This document shows, in pieces, positions 34,419 through 43,155 of a stretch of DNA of 64,000 bases (the first letter of the stretch is position 1; each line of letters opens with the position of its first letter). The stretch is from JAAELZ01 sp965237485 (GTDB lineage Bacteria > Pseudomonadota > Gammaproteobacteria > Arenicellales > Poriferihabitantaceae). The notes under the pieces are model-generated. The model saw nothing but the letters and a program-made list of their open reading frames with translations, did no database searches and had not been told where the DNA came from. The position numbers and the translations under genes are program-made. The stretch spans positions 248,001-312,000 of the forward strand of contig CBDEFQ010000006.1 of NCBI GenBank assembly GCA_965237485.1. Direction: 5' to 3'.

Positions 34419-36602
34419 TTACCTCACATTGCCATTGGGTTCTTCGCTAGCAGCGGTGGTTGCTTTGGGTGCTTGTTTTACGTTGCCGACCTGTTCCTGA
34501 TCCACCTTTGGCTTACGCGTGTTTGGTTTTGTGTAAGACCCGCTTCGACGTCGACCACTGGTTGGTTTCTTAGCGTCATTACGGCGTCCGCGGTTGCTAC
34601 CAGTTTTGTTGGCTGGGCCTTTTGCTGCTTTATTTCCAGTATCCGTATTAGCAGCTGCTTCATTGGCCTGATTTGCTTCATTATTCTTTGGGTGGTTTTG
34701 CGCCGATTTTTTCGGCCGCCGGCCACCGCGAGAAATATTGTTATTACGCCCGCGATTATTGCCGGTACTCTTTGCGTCTCTAGAGTCATTACGACGTCGA
34801 TTATTCGGGCTTCGGTTTTGCTTAGGTCGTGGTGAACGTTTTGGCTTGCTCTCCTCTTGTTTGGGTGATTCTGGTTCTGCCTTTTCAGCGTTATTGCCGG
34901 TAAGTGCACCCCAAAGGCGTCCGAATAGGCCCGCATCACGCTGCTGTGTGGTTGTGCTTGCACCTGCACCTGCATTAGGTGGTGGTGTGGAAGGGGTCAT
35001 TTGCTCAAAACCGATCATCGGCTTTTCTATGTTACCCGGCTTGGCAGAGATCTTTTCTAGTAAGTCTTCTTTTTCTACTTCTGGTTTCAGATAATGACTG
35101 CCTTCTTCTGACATTTCATCAAGTTCACTGCTACGCAGACGCTTAATTTGAAAATGTGGACTTTGGAGCTCAGTAGTAGGGATAACCGTAACACGGGTCG
35201 CAAGGCGTGATTCCAGCTGTGAAAGTTCGCGCCGCTTTTCATTTAGCAAATAGGCAGCGCTATCGACAGGAAGGAATACCTGTAAGGATTCGGTATTTTC
35301 TTTTAATGCTTCCTCTTCAATTAAGCGGAGTAAATTGAGTGAGTTGGAAACAATACTGCGGATATGCCCAGTACCTTCGCAACGCGGGCAAGTATGGTAG
35401 TTTGCATCGTCAATAGATGAACGGATACGTTGACGAGACATTTCAAGTAGCCCAAAACGCGAGATTCTTCCCACCTGCACACGTGCTCGGTCATAACTAA
35501 GTGAATCTTTAAGCCGAGATTCAACTTTACGTTGGTTCTGATTAGAGCCCATATCAATTAAATCAAGTACAACCAACCCACCGATATCGCGGATGCGCAG
35601 CTGCCGGGCAATTTCTTCAACCGCTTCAAGGTTAGTTTGCAGCGCGGTCTCTTCTATGTCTCCCCCTTTGGTAGCGCGCGCCGAATTCACGTCAACCGAA
35701 ATCAAAGCTTCGGTATGATCAATGACAATCGAGCCGCCAGAGGGTAGTTGCACGTCTCGTGAAAAAGCAGAGGCAATTTGGCTTTCAATTTGGAAACGCG
35801 AATATAGTGGAGTAGGATCATCATAGAACTTAATTTTGTTTAAATTCTGTGGCATCACCTGTTGGACAAATCGGTGTGCTCGCTCATAGATTTCCTTGTC
35901 GTCGATCATGACTTCCTGAACGCTGGCATTTAGGTAGTCACGAATGGCGCGAACAATTAGGTTACTTTCTTGGTAAATAAGTGCTGGCGCCTCACACTTG
36001 GTGGCCGCATCTTCAATCGCCTCCCACAGTTGTAATAGAAAGTCGAAGTCCCACTTGAGTTCCTCCTCCGTTCGGCTTAGCGCTGCGGTGCGAGCAATGA
36101 TCGCATGTTCGGCTGGAATGTTTAGAGTATCTAGTGCCCGCTTTAAGTCGGTTCGCTGTTGACCTTCAACGCGCCTCGAAATGCCGCCCCCTTTAGGGTT
36201 GTTGGGCATCAATACCAAGAAACGCCCTGCTAAGCTGATGAAGGTGGTAAGCGCGGCCCCCTTGTTACTGCGCTCGTCTTTTTCAACCTGAACAATCAGT
36301 TCTTGACCTTCCTTGACTACATCTTTGATGCTGACCTTAGATAAAGGTGTACTCGATGAGTAGTTTTGGAAGTAGCCACGATAAATTTCTTTGAACGGTA
36401 AAAAGCCATGTCGGTCGGCGCCATAATTGACGAATGCAGCTTCCAAGCTAGGCTCTACTCGGGTGACAATGCACTTGTATATATTGCCTTTTTTCTGTGC
36501 TCTAACCGCGGATTCTAGGTCTAAATCGATCAGTTTTTGGCCATCGACAATGGCAACACGTAACTCTTCTGCGTGAGTCGCGTTAAATAATATTCTTTTC
36601 AT
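34419..36602 (-). CDS. rne: Ribonuclease E, short form
   Basis: The 727-residue endoribonuclease initiates mRNA decay and rRNA/tRNA processing. It begins MKRILFNATHAEELRVAIVDG, has the S1 domain at residues 35-120, the catalytic Asp304 (SVDVNSAR) and Asp347 (VVLDLIDMGS) and the zinc-link cysteines Cys405/Cys408 (CPRCEGTGH). The catalytic half ends near residue 520. The remaining 200 residues are basic, Asn/Arg/Lys-rich and disordered (SPRPKQNRSPNNRRRND), much shorter than the E. coli scaffold. A typical enolase or PNPase binding motif is not apparent. It has a long 5' leader, in keeping with autoregulation known for rne. Confidence 0.93.
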   Translation of the reverse strand: MKRILFNATHAEELRVAIVDGQKLIDLDLESAVRAQKKGNIYKCIVTRVEPSLEAAFVNYGADRHGFLPFKEIYRGYFQNYSSSTPLSKVSIKDVVKEGQELIVQVEKDERSNKGAALTTFISLAGRFLVLMPNNPKGGGISRRVEGQQRTDLKRALDTLNIPAEHAIIARTAALSRTEEELKWDFDFLLQLWEAIEDAATKCEAPALIYQESNLIVRAIRDYLNASVQEVMIDDKEIYERAHRFVQQVMPQNLNKIKFYDDPTPLYSRFQIESQIASAFSRDVQLPSGGSIVIDHTEALISVDVNSARATKGGDIEETALQTNLEAVEEIARQLRIRDIGGLVVLDLIDMGSNQNQRKVESRLKDSLSYDRARVQVGRISRFGLLEMSRQRIRSSIDDANYHTCPRCEGTGHIRSIVSNSLNLLRLIEEEALKENTESLQVFLPVDSAAYLLNEKRRELSQLESRLATRVTVIPTTELQSPHFQIKRLRSSELDEMSEEGSHYLKPEVEKEDLLEKISAKPGNIEKPMIGFEQMTPSTPPPNAGAGASTTTQQRDAGLFGRLWGALTGNNAEKAEPESPKQEESKPKRSPRPKQNRSPNNRRRNDSRDAKSTGNNRGRNNNISRGGRRPKKSAQNHPKNNEANQANEAAANTDTGNKAAKGPANKTGSNRGRRNDAKKPTSGRRRSGSYTKPNTRKPKVDQEQVGNVKQAPKATTAASEEPNGNVR

Positions 36603-37267
36603 GTTGTTATTGTTTCCATATTGTAACCCCCAACTACGGATGTGCTTTGTAAGCTAAAACAATCCTTAATAGGAACTACAATCTAGTTTTGTATCAAAAA
36701 TAGCATTTGATATCAATTACTTAAGTATGGAGTTTGCGTGAAGGAAATTACGCATTTCGCGTAAATGCACATTTGGCTTTAACTGGCTGCTGCGCTGTTT
36801 GCTTTGTCGAGCTGTTGCGTGATGTCAGCATTTGCCTTGGCCAGTATTGTTTGGCTTTGGCTGATCGTTAAAGATCTTTTGTGCGAAAACTCCGAAGAGC
36901 TTTTTAAAGGAACGGATGAACCTCATCCATTCATAATAATCTTTCATTTCCTTCCAGCGGTCACTCCGCCTATAAACAGGGCCTTTTGTTGCCCGCCCCC
37001 ATTTTTGTCAGTAAATATTCTTGGCATCGTCTCCTAGGGCTTACTCTAAGTGCGACACTTGCTGATCTAGGGATAACTGAATATAACTGTAAATCTAAGC
37101 CAGTTCAATCTTTGTCTGAAAATGTGGCCATTAATTTGCCGCGTTCAACTAAGCTCACTGAATCCGTCAATTTAGTCTGGACTGTGTACTGACTCATAAA
37201 ATACGTTTGCGTTTCGTTAACGATTATAATGGGCCCTAAATAATATAAGAGAATTGAGTGTTTAGTC
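36603..37267. other. Long region between rne and fabG; rne leader, no gene supported
   Basis: The 665-bp stretch separates divergent rne and fabG. In many relatives fabD, fabH or plsX would precede fabG; none is present here. ORFs at 36804-37037 and 36986-37192 have no recognisable product. GGATGAACCTCATCC near 36915 is a small hairpin. The left part probably holds the rne 5' untranslated region and promoter, and the right end the fabG promoter. Confidence 0.5.
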
Positions 37268-38014
37268 ATGAGTGATCAATTACTGCAGAATCAATTGTGT
37301 TTGGTAACAGGTGCTTCCCGCGGTATTGGTGCCGCGATCGCCGAGAAACTGTCCGGTTTAGGCGCAACAGTTGTAGGTACCGCGACTTCGCAAGGTGGTG
37401 CTAATAGCATTTCAAAAGCGCTGGGCAAAGACGGTAATGGGTTGGTACTGAATGTTAACGACGAAACTTCAGTTAGTGATCTAACAGCTGCGGTAAATGA
37501 GCAATACGGTCGCCCCATTTCTGTGCTGGTGAATAATGCAGGCATTACGCGGGATAATTTACTAATGCGAATGAAAGAAGAAGAATGGGATGAGATAATG
37601 GATACCAACCTCAAATCGGTTTACCGAATGAGTAAAGCTTGTTTACGCGGCATGACAAAAGCCCGTTTTGGTCGCATTATTAGTATTTCTTCGGTGGTGG
37701 GTGCGTCTGGAAATGCCGGACAAGCTAACTACGCCGCTGCTAAGGCTGGGCTGGTAGGTTTTAGCCGGTCATTAGCACAGGAAATTGCCACGAGGAACAT
37801 CACTGTGAACGTCGTTTCGCCGGGATTTATTCGTACTGACATGACGGATGCTTTGCCAGAAGCCCAGAAGGCAGTGCTGATGACAAAAATTCCGATGGCG
37901 CGCTTAGGCGAAGCTTCGGACGTGGCCGGTGCAGTGGCTTATCTAGCCTCACCCTGGGCTGAATATGTCACCGGCACGGTGGTCCATGTGAACGGCGGAA
38001 TGTATATGGGTTAA
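37268..38014 (+). CDS. fabG: 3-oxoacyl-[acyl-carrier-protein] reductase
   Basis: The short-chain dehydrogenase of 248 residues reduces beta-ketoacyl-ACP in fatty acid elongation with NADPH. It shows LVTGASRGIGAAIAEKL, VNNAGITRDNLLMRM, the catalytic ISISSVVGASGNAGQANYAAAKAGL (Ser, Tyr, Lys) and the C-terminal VTGTVVHVNGGMYMG. Followed after 179 bases by acpP and then fabF. No fabD or fabH sits upstream. Intact. Confidence 0.95.
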   Translation: MSDQLLQNQLCLVTGASRGIGAAIAEKLSGLGATVVGTATSQGGANSISKALGKDGNGLVLNVNDETSVSDLTAAVNEQYGRPISVLVNNAGITRDNLLMRMKEEEWDEIMDTNLKSVYRMSKACLRGMTKARFGRIISISSVVGASGNAGQANYAAAKAGLVGFSRSLAQEIATRNITVNVVSPGFIRTDMTDALPEAQKAVLMTKIPMARLGEASDVAGAVAYLASPWAEYVTGTVVHVNGGMYMG

Positions 38015-38043
38015 ATATTTGGCTGCTGATAGTAATCGAAAAC

Positions 38044-38074
38044 TTGCTTTACAAAGCCAAAAATTTGATACAAT
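38044..38074 (+). promoter_or_regulatory. Possible acpP promoter
   Basis: TTGCTT (38044-38049) or TTTACA (38048-38053) with TACAAT (38069-38074) gives spacing of 19 or 15 bases. It lies in the 179-bp fabG-acpP gap, suggesting acpP has its own strong promoter as in E. coli. The acpP ribosome-binding site GGAGG lies within the near-palindrome GGAGGTTAACCCCC, which could modulate translation. Confidence 0.35.
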
Positions 38075-38193
38075 TCGCACGAACGTATAGGCTGTATCAT
38101 GCGTAAGTTGATTAGTTTTTAATTGAATTTATTCCCCTGTTCCTGCTATCGATGGCAGCGAATCAGGATTTTTAACTGGAGGTTAACCCCCTA

Positions 38194-38433
38194 ATGAGTA
38201 GTATCGAAGATAGAGTAAAAAAAATTGTTGTTGAACAACTTGGTGCTAATGAAGACCAAGTGACTGCAGAAGTTTCATTTGTAGATGATTTGGGCGCAGA
38301 TTCGCTAGATACTGTCGAGTTGGTAATGGCATTAGAAGAAGAATTCGATATGGAAATTCCTGATGATAAAGCTGAAGCTATCGCAACTGTTAAGGATGCT
38401 GTTGAATATATCAATGCTCAAATGAGTGCATAG
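38194..38433 (+). CDS. acpP: Acyl carrier protein
   Basis: The acidic 79-residue protein carries the growing fatty acyl chain on 4'-phosphopantetheine attached to Ser37 in DLGADSLDTVELVM. It is nearly the consensus sequence of gammaproteobacterial ACP (MSSIEDRVKKIVVEQLG...AVEYINAQ). A strong SD (GGAGG) precedes it. A terminator follows 27 bases behind its stop, separating it from fabF. Confidence 0.97.
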   Translation: MSSIEDRVKKIVVEQLGANEDQVTAEVSFVDDLGADSLDTVELVMALEEEFDMEIPDDKAEAIATVKDAVEYINAQMSA

Positions 38434-38460
38434 CTCCAGCTCGCTGGTAAATTGTTTTAT

Positions 38461-38495
38461 AAAGCCGTTTCTCTTGGTGGGTGACGGCTTTTTTA
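38461..38495 (+). terminator. Intrinsic terminator behind acpP
   Basis: AAAGCCGT-TTCTCTTGGTGGGTG-ACGGCTTTTTT: stem of eight bases with a T-run. It should partly insulate fabF from acpP. Confidence 0.8.
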
Positions 38496-38501
38496 ATTTA
38501 C

Positions 38502-38663
38502 GAGACTCCACATAACTACTGCGCTTGACCAAGCATATCTATTAGGCGTTGTTGAAATTCGCTCAAAATGCGGGACTATGAAATGGTAAATACACATAAA
38601 CTGTGCTTTTGCGCGCATTTTTGCCTAGCCTTTTCTGCGCTCGCTACGTTATGTTGGGGCCTC
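38502..38663. repeat. Palindromic miniature element (MITE-like), family 1 copy 2
   Basis: The element starts GAGACTCCACATAACTACTG and ends, in reverse complement, GAGGCCCCAACATAACG. Internally it has AATTCGCTCAAAATGC and CTCGCTACGTTATG, which align with the reverse complement of the copy at 31926. It is 162 bp and imperfectly self-complementary. It fills the gap between the acpP terminator and fabF, ending only 17 bases before the fabF ATG. Confidence 0.75.
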
Positions 38664-38680
38664 TTATATACCCATAGATT

Positions 38681-39919
38681 ATGAGTAAACGTCGCATTGT
38701 GGTCACCGGCCTTGGTTGTATCTCCCCCGTAGGTAATAACTTAGCGGACACTTGGTCTGGTTTGATGGAAGGTCGGTCAGGCTTAGGCAGAATCACTCAA
38801 TTTGATCCAGAAGGCTTTGCGTGTACGGTAGCAGGTGAAGTCAAAGAGTTTGACCCAACACTAAGCATCGAAGCGAAGGAAGTGCGTAAGATGGATCGCT
38901 TTATTCAAATGGGTATGGTGGCTGGAATTGAAGCAATAGAAAACTCAGGCTTAAAGGTGACGGAAGCCAATGCAGAGCAAATAGGGGTTTATATCGGCGC
39001 GGGCATTGGCGGCATGAATACGATTGAGTCGACCACCACAACTTATAATGAACGAGGCCCACGTCGCGTGTCCCCGTTTTATATCCCCATGGCGATTATC
39101 AACATGATCTCCGGCAATTTATCAATCAAGTATGGATTAAAAGGCCCAAACTTATCAATGGTTACAGCTTGTTCTACTGGCACGCATGCCATAGGTGAGG
39201 CGGGCCGTTTAATAGAATATGGTGACGCCGATGTCATGGTTGCGGGCGGGGCAGAAGCGACGATTACACCGACATCTATAGCGGGCTTTGGCTCTGCTAA
39301 AGCGCTCAGCAAACGCGGTGATACCCCCACTGAAGCAAGTTGTCCATGGGACAGTAGACGCGATGGTTTTGTCATGGGAGAAGGTGCGGGTGTGTTGGTG
39401 CTTGAAGAGTACGACCACGCTAAGGCGCGCGGCGCGACTATATACGCTGAGCTTGCTGGTTTTGGAATGAGCGGTGACGCTTACCACATGACCAGCCCAG
39501 CGCCGGGCGGCCAAGGCGCAGCGCGGTGTATGCGCAACGCCATGCGCCATGCAGGTTTAAGCACCAGTGATGTGGACTATCTAAACGCACATGGCACTTC
39601 AACGCCGCAAGGCGATATTGCTGAAACCATGGCGGTAAAAGCGGCCTTTGGCGGTGATGCCAATCGCCTAGCGGTGAGCTCCATTAAGTCAATGATTGGC
39701 CACTTATTAGGCGCGGCTGGTGGGGTTGAGGCGGTTTCTACGGTGATGTCGATATATAAGCAATCCTTACCGCCAACTATTAACTTGCACCACCCCGACC
39801 CAGAGTGTGACTTAGATTACGTACCTAACGTTGGTCGCGATGCCAATGTGCGCGCTGCCTTGTGTAACTCATTTGGCTTTGGTGGCACCAACGGAACTTT
39901 GGCGTTTACGCGCGTCTAA
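38681..39919 (+). CDS. fabF: 3-oxoacyl-[acyl-carrier-protein] synthase II
   Basis: The 412-residue condensing enzyme elongates acyl-ACP with malonyl-ACP. The thiolase-fold triad is visible as Cys in TACSTGTHAIGEA, His in NAHGTSTPQGD and His in KSMIGHLLGAAG. It starts MSKRRIVVTGLGCISPVGN and ends CNSFGFGGTNGTLAFTRV. I see no clear ribosome-binding site; the bases upstream belong to the miniature element, so its expression signals are unusual. mltG follows after eight bases. Confidence 0.95.
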   Translation: MSKRRIVVTGLGCISPVGNNLADTWSGLMEGRSGLGRITQFDPEGFACTVAGEVKEFDPTLSIEAKEVRKMDRFIQMGMVAGIEAIENSGLKVTEANAEQIGVYIGAGIGGMNTIESTTTTYNERGPRRVSPFYIPMAIINMISGNLSIKYGLKGPNLSMVTACSTGTHAIGEAGRLIEYGDADVMVAGGAEATITPTSIAGFGSAKALSKRGDTPTEASCPWDSRRDGFVMGEGAGVLVLEEYDHAKARGATIYAELAGFGMSGDAYHMTSPAPGGQGAARCMRNAMRHAGLSTSDVDYLNAHGTSTPQGDIAETMAVKAAFGGDANRLAVSSIKSMIGHLLGAAGGVEAVSTVMSIYKQSLPPTINLHHPDPECDLDYVPNVGRDANVRAALCNSFGFGGTNGTLAFTRV

Positions 39920-39927
39920 GCATAACA

Positions 39928-41019
39928 ATGAGCGCGCCGTCACAAGACGATCAAGCCGGATCAACGGCTCCCGCCCAGACCAAGACTAGAAAAAATGTGC
40001 TGACTAGGTTTTTTAAAAGACTATTATTTAGTTGCATAATCGTCGCATTGCTTAGCGCAGCTGCATTATATTCTTACTATCAAAACAGCACCACTGCGCC
40101 TCGTCAGTTTAATAATCAAGTCTTTAAAATAAAAACGGGACAAAGTTTTTCGGCTTTTGCTAGAAATTTGGTTGAACTGGGGGTGATTAAAGAACCTTTC
40201 TCGTTTCAAATGTTGGCGCACCAAAAAGACTTGGCTGGTCAGTTACATGCTGGGCAATATCAGCTTGAAGACGGCTTAAACTTGCAGGAGATTTTGAATA
40301 AGGTTACTTCAGGCAAGGGGCAAATTAGCCATAGCTTGCAATTTGTTCAGGGCAGTACTTTTAGGCAACTATTGGCCTACTTAAAAAGTCAAGGCAAGCT
40401 TAAGCAAACCTTGGGACAGTTATCGGGGAGGGCGCTAATGCGAAAGTTATTTGATAAGGATGTTGACCCTGAAGGGCAGTTTTATCCAGATAAGTATCTT
40501 TATCAAGCTGATGATACCGATGTAAGCATATTGCGACGTGCCCATGATCTAATGCAAAAGAAGCTAGATGCTATATGGAGCGAACGTGCAGCCGACCAGG
40601 TGCACAAAACCTCTTATGAAGCCCTAATAATGGCTTCGATCATTGAAAAGGAGACAGCACAACCCAGTGAACGGCCGCTGATTTCGGGGGTGTTTTCCAA
40701 TCGTTTGAATATCGGTATGCGCTTGCAAACTGACCCGACTGTCATATATGGAATAGGACCTTCCTATGATGGCAATATCACTAGAAAGCATTTGAAAACC
40801 GATACCCCATATAATACGTACACGCGTTATGGCTTACCTCGAGGGCCAATTTGTTTACCCGGTGAAGCCGCGATCTGGGCCGCGGTGAACCCTGAATCCA
40901 CTAAGGCTTTATATTTTGTAGCAAAGGGTGATGGGCAAGGGTCGCATTATTTCTCAAAGACTTTACAAGAGCATAATAAAGCAGTACGAAAATATCAGAT
41001 TAATCGAAAAAAGAGCTGA
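39928..41019 (+). CDS. mltG: Endolytic murein transglycosylase
   Basis: The 363-residue YceG-family enzyme cleaves nascent glycan strands and helps terminate peptidoglycan synthesis. It has a cytoplasmic N-terminus, one membrane helix (residues 28-48, LLFSCIIVALLSAAALYSYY), a LysM-like FKIKTGQSFSAFARNL domain and the catalytic region with Glu in MASIIEKETA and the RLNIGMRLQTDPTVIYG motif. Its stop overlaps the tmk start (TGATG), the usual mltG-tmk arrangement. Confidence 0.93.
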   Translation: MSAPSQDDQAGSTAPAQTKTRKNVLTRFFKRLLFSCIIVALLSAAALYSYYQNSTTAPRQFNNQVFKIKTGQSFSAFARNLVELGVIKEPFSFQMLAHQKDLAGQLHAGQYQLEDGLNLQEILNKVTSGKGQISHSLQFVQGSTFRQLLAYLKSQGKLKQTLGQLSGRALMRKLFDKDVDPEGQFYPDKYLYQADDTDVSILRRAHDLMQKKLDAIWSERAADQVHKTSYEALIMASIIEKETAQPSERPLISGVFSNRLNIGMRLQTDPTVIYGIGPSYDGNITRKHLKTDTPYNTYTRYGLPRGPICLPGEAAIWAAVNPESTKALYFVAKGDGQGSHYFSKTLQEHNKAVRKYQINRKKS

Positions 41020-41651
41020 TGGGAGTGGATGGTAAAGCCTGTTTGATTACCGTCGAGGGTTCAGACGGCGCTGGTAAATCAATGCAAATTGGGTGTGCAG
41101 AGCAATATTTGCGTAGTAGAGAATTTGACGTTGTTATTACCCGCGAGCCAGGCGGTACGGCGCTGGGCGAAGCTTTGCGTGAAATTTTACTAAATAACGC
41201 AGAATTGCCCATCAGCACTGATGCTGAATTGATGATGATGTTTGCCGCGCGCGCGCAACACTATAACCAAGTGATCCAACCAGCATTGCGCAAAGGTAGT
41301 TGGGTTATTAGTGATCGATTTGCCGACGCAAGCTTTGCCTATCAAGGAGCACGTGGCTTGCCAAGAGAACGTATAGAGGTGTTAGAAAATTGGACCTTAG
41401 GGGGTTTCCGACCCGATTTAACTTTATTACTAGACCTACCGCTAGAACTCGGCTTATCGCGGGTTGATTCTCGCGGCGATAAAGATCGGTTTGAAATGGA
41501 AGGGTTGACTTATAAGCAACGCGTGCAGCAAATATACACTGAGCGTGCGCAACGCGAGCCCAATAGGATAAAAGTGATAGATGCAAGTGGTTCGGTCGCA
41601 CAAGTCAGCGAACAGGTGATTAAGCACTTACAACTATTTATTGACCGATGA
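41019..41651 (+). CDS. tmk: Thymidylate kinase
   Basis: The 210-residue enzyme phosphorylates dTMP to dTDP. P-loop EGSDGAGKS is at residues 12-20, the DR(Y/F) motif is in ISDRFADASFAYQGA and the lid region is arginine-containing (LSRVDSRGDKDRFE). The start overlaps mltG, and the stop overlaps holB by four bases. Intact, normal length. Confidence 0.95.
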   Translation: MGVDGKACLITVEGSDGAGKSMQIGCAEQYLRSREFDVVITREPGGTALGEALREILLNNAELPISTDAELMMMFAARAQHYNQVIQPALRKGSWVISDRFADASFAYQGARGLPRERIEVLENWTLGGFRPDLTLLLDLPLELGLSRVDSRGDKDRFEMEGLTYKQRVQQIYTERAQREPNRIKVIDASGSVAQVSEQVIKHLQLFIDR

Positions 41652-42712
41652 GTGCAGAACTGGGTTTATACCCTTGGCAGAAAGCTGACTGGCAGCGATT
41701 TGAACAGTTTAAACAGCGCATGCCGCATGCGGTGTTGGTGTCGGGAACCCGTGGGGTGGGTAAATTAGCTTTCGCCCTTAACGTAGCGAAGTCAATTTTA
41801 TGTGAGCAAAAATCCGCTTGCGGCAGTTGCAACAACTGTACTTTATTTAGTTCAGGCAACCACCCAGATTTACATTTAATCTTTACTGAGCTGCTGACTT
41901 TAACGTTGCCAGAGAAGTTTCAAGCTTACGCTGGGCGATATTTAGAAGATTTCGAGAAAGCCAAAAAGCGTAAACCACGGCGGATCATATCGGTTGATCA
42001 AATTCGTGACTTAATTAACAATGCCAGCTTGTCGCACCACAGTGCTACCCATAAGGTGACAATCATAGCACCGGCCGAGCAAATGAATATCAATGCATCT
42101 AACGCATTGTTAAAATTACTAGAGGAACCCCCATCCGATACGATGCTAGTTTTAGTAAGCTCTGCTCCTGAACAACTTGCGGCAACCATAAAAAGCCGTT
42201 GCGTGCCTTTTGTTATTAATGTGCCTGAACGCGCTAATGCGTTAAGCTGGCTCGAGCAAAGTCGACAGGATGTAGAGCACAGTGTATTAAATAGCGCGCT
42301 AAATCTAGCAGTCGGTGCGCCATTAGCTGCCTTGTCAGTCATTGCCGAAGGGCACTTAAATAATTTTGATAGCATGTTAGGTCAACTTGAGGCCCTAGTA
42401 TTTGGAAAGGAAAATCCCATAGCCGTCAGCGACCAGCTAGCTAAATTACTTGATGGCCGCAGATTGATAAATTGGCTACAGTCCATAGTTAAAGAAATTT
42501 TACTAGTAGCAAAGTTAGATACCCATTCTTCTTCGAACATTTTGTCTAAGCACAAAGGGCTACAACTGGCTTTGAATGCGGTTCCAAGTGGAAAACTGTT
42601 TGGGTTTTACGACGAGTTGAGCGAATACAAGCACCACGATATTGAACAACTCAATCAGCAATTGCTAATAGAGCAGTTGGTACTCAAGTTATCGGTTATC
42701 TGTGGACGTTAG
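41648..42712 (+). CDS. holB: DNA polymerase III delta' subunit
   Basis: The 354-residue protein is a clamp-loader subunit. It has the AAA+-like fold with GTRGVGKLAFAL near residue 36 (a degenerate P-loop), the zinc-binding cysteines CEQKSACGSCNNC and the SRC-like sensor motif in TIKSRCVPF. NASNALLKLLEEPPSDTML is a strong family signature. It starts inside tmk and precedes pilZ. Confidence 0.93.
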   Translation: MSAELGLYPWQKADWQRFEQFKQRMPHAVLVSGTRGVGKLAFALNVAKSILCEQKSACGSCNNCTLFSSGNHPDLHLIFTELLTLTLPEKFQAYAGRYLEDFEKAKKRKPRRIISVDQIRDLINNASLSHHSATHKVTIIAPAEQMNINASNALLKLLEEPPSDTMLVLVSSAPEQLAATIKSRCVPFVINVPERANALSWLEQSRQDVEHSVLNSALNLAVGAPLAALSVIAEGHLNNFDSMLGQLEALVFGKENPIAVSDQLAKLLDGRRLINWLQSIVKEILLVAKLDTHSSSNILSKHKGLQLALNAVPSGKLFGFYDELSEYKHHDIEQLNQQLLIEQLVLKLSVICGR

Positions 42713-42779
42713 CGATCAAATTCGAAGGCAAATTCAATTATAATGGCCAAGCCCACCTAACTTATTAGCCCCATTTACT

Positions 42780-43136
42780 ATGCCAGATTCAACAGTTTTA
42801 AATAAAGCTTCAATGATTCCATTGCGATTTACCAGTCTCGGACAGGTATATAAATCATTTATGCCATTTTTAACCAATGGAGGTTTATTCGTGCCAACTA
42901 AAAAAAGTTATGAATTAGGCGAAGCAGTAACCATGGTGGTTAAGCTACCAGACAATGACGAAAAATTTAAACTACCGGGTACAGTTGCTTGGATAAGTCC
43001 CGAAGCGGCCACTGGAGACAATAAACAAGGCATCGGTGTCGAGTTTGCCGAAGGTAAAGGTGTAGCCATGCGCCACCGCATTGAAGGCTTGTTGGGCGAT
43101 CGCTTAGGTAGCGATGACCCGACCTATACAATGTAG
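42780..43136 (+). CDS. pilZ: PilZ domain protein (type IV pilus assembly)
   Basis: The 118-residue single-domain protein has MIPLRFTSLGQVYKSFMPFLTNGGLFVPTKKSYELGE and ends HRIEGLLGDR. It matches the canonical PilZ of pseudomonads and relatives, which is required for type IV pilus biogenesis but often does not bind cyclic di-GMP. The RxxxR motif of c-di-GMP binders is not clear here. The position between holB and tatD is conserved in gammaproteobacteria. Confidence 0.9.
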   Translation: MPDSTVLNKASMIPLRFTSLGQVYKSFMPFLTNGGLFVPTKKSYELGEAVTMVVKLPDNDEKFKLPGTVAWISPEAATGDNKQGIGVEFAEGKGVAMRHRIEGLLGDRLGSDDPTYTM

Positions 43137-43155
43137 GCAACAGATAAGCCATAAG

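Noticed and set aside
34386..34975. ORFs on both strands overlapping the C-terminal part of rne
   Set aside because: Repetitive basic codons of the RNase E tail leave long open frames in other phases; the rne frame alone has family motifs.
36804..37192. Two overlapping plus-strand ORFs between rne and fabG
   Set aside because: No recognisable domain, no ribosome-binding site, poor coding character; most likely chance ORFs in the rne leader.
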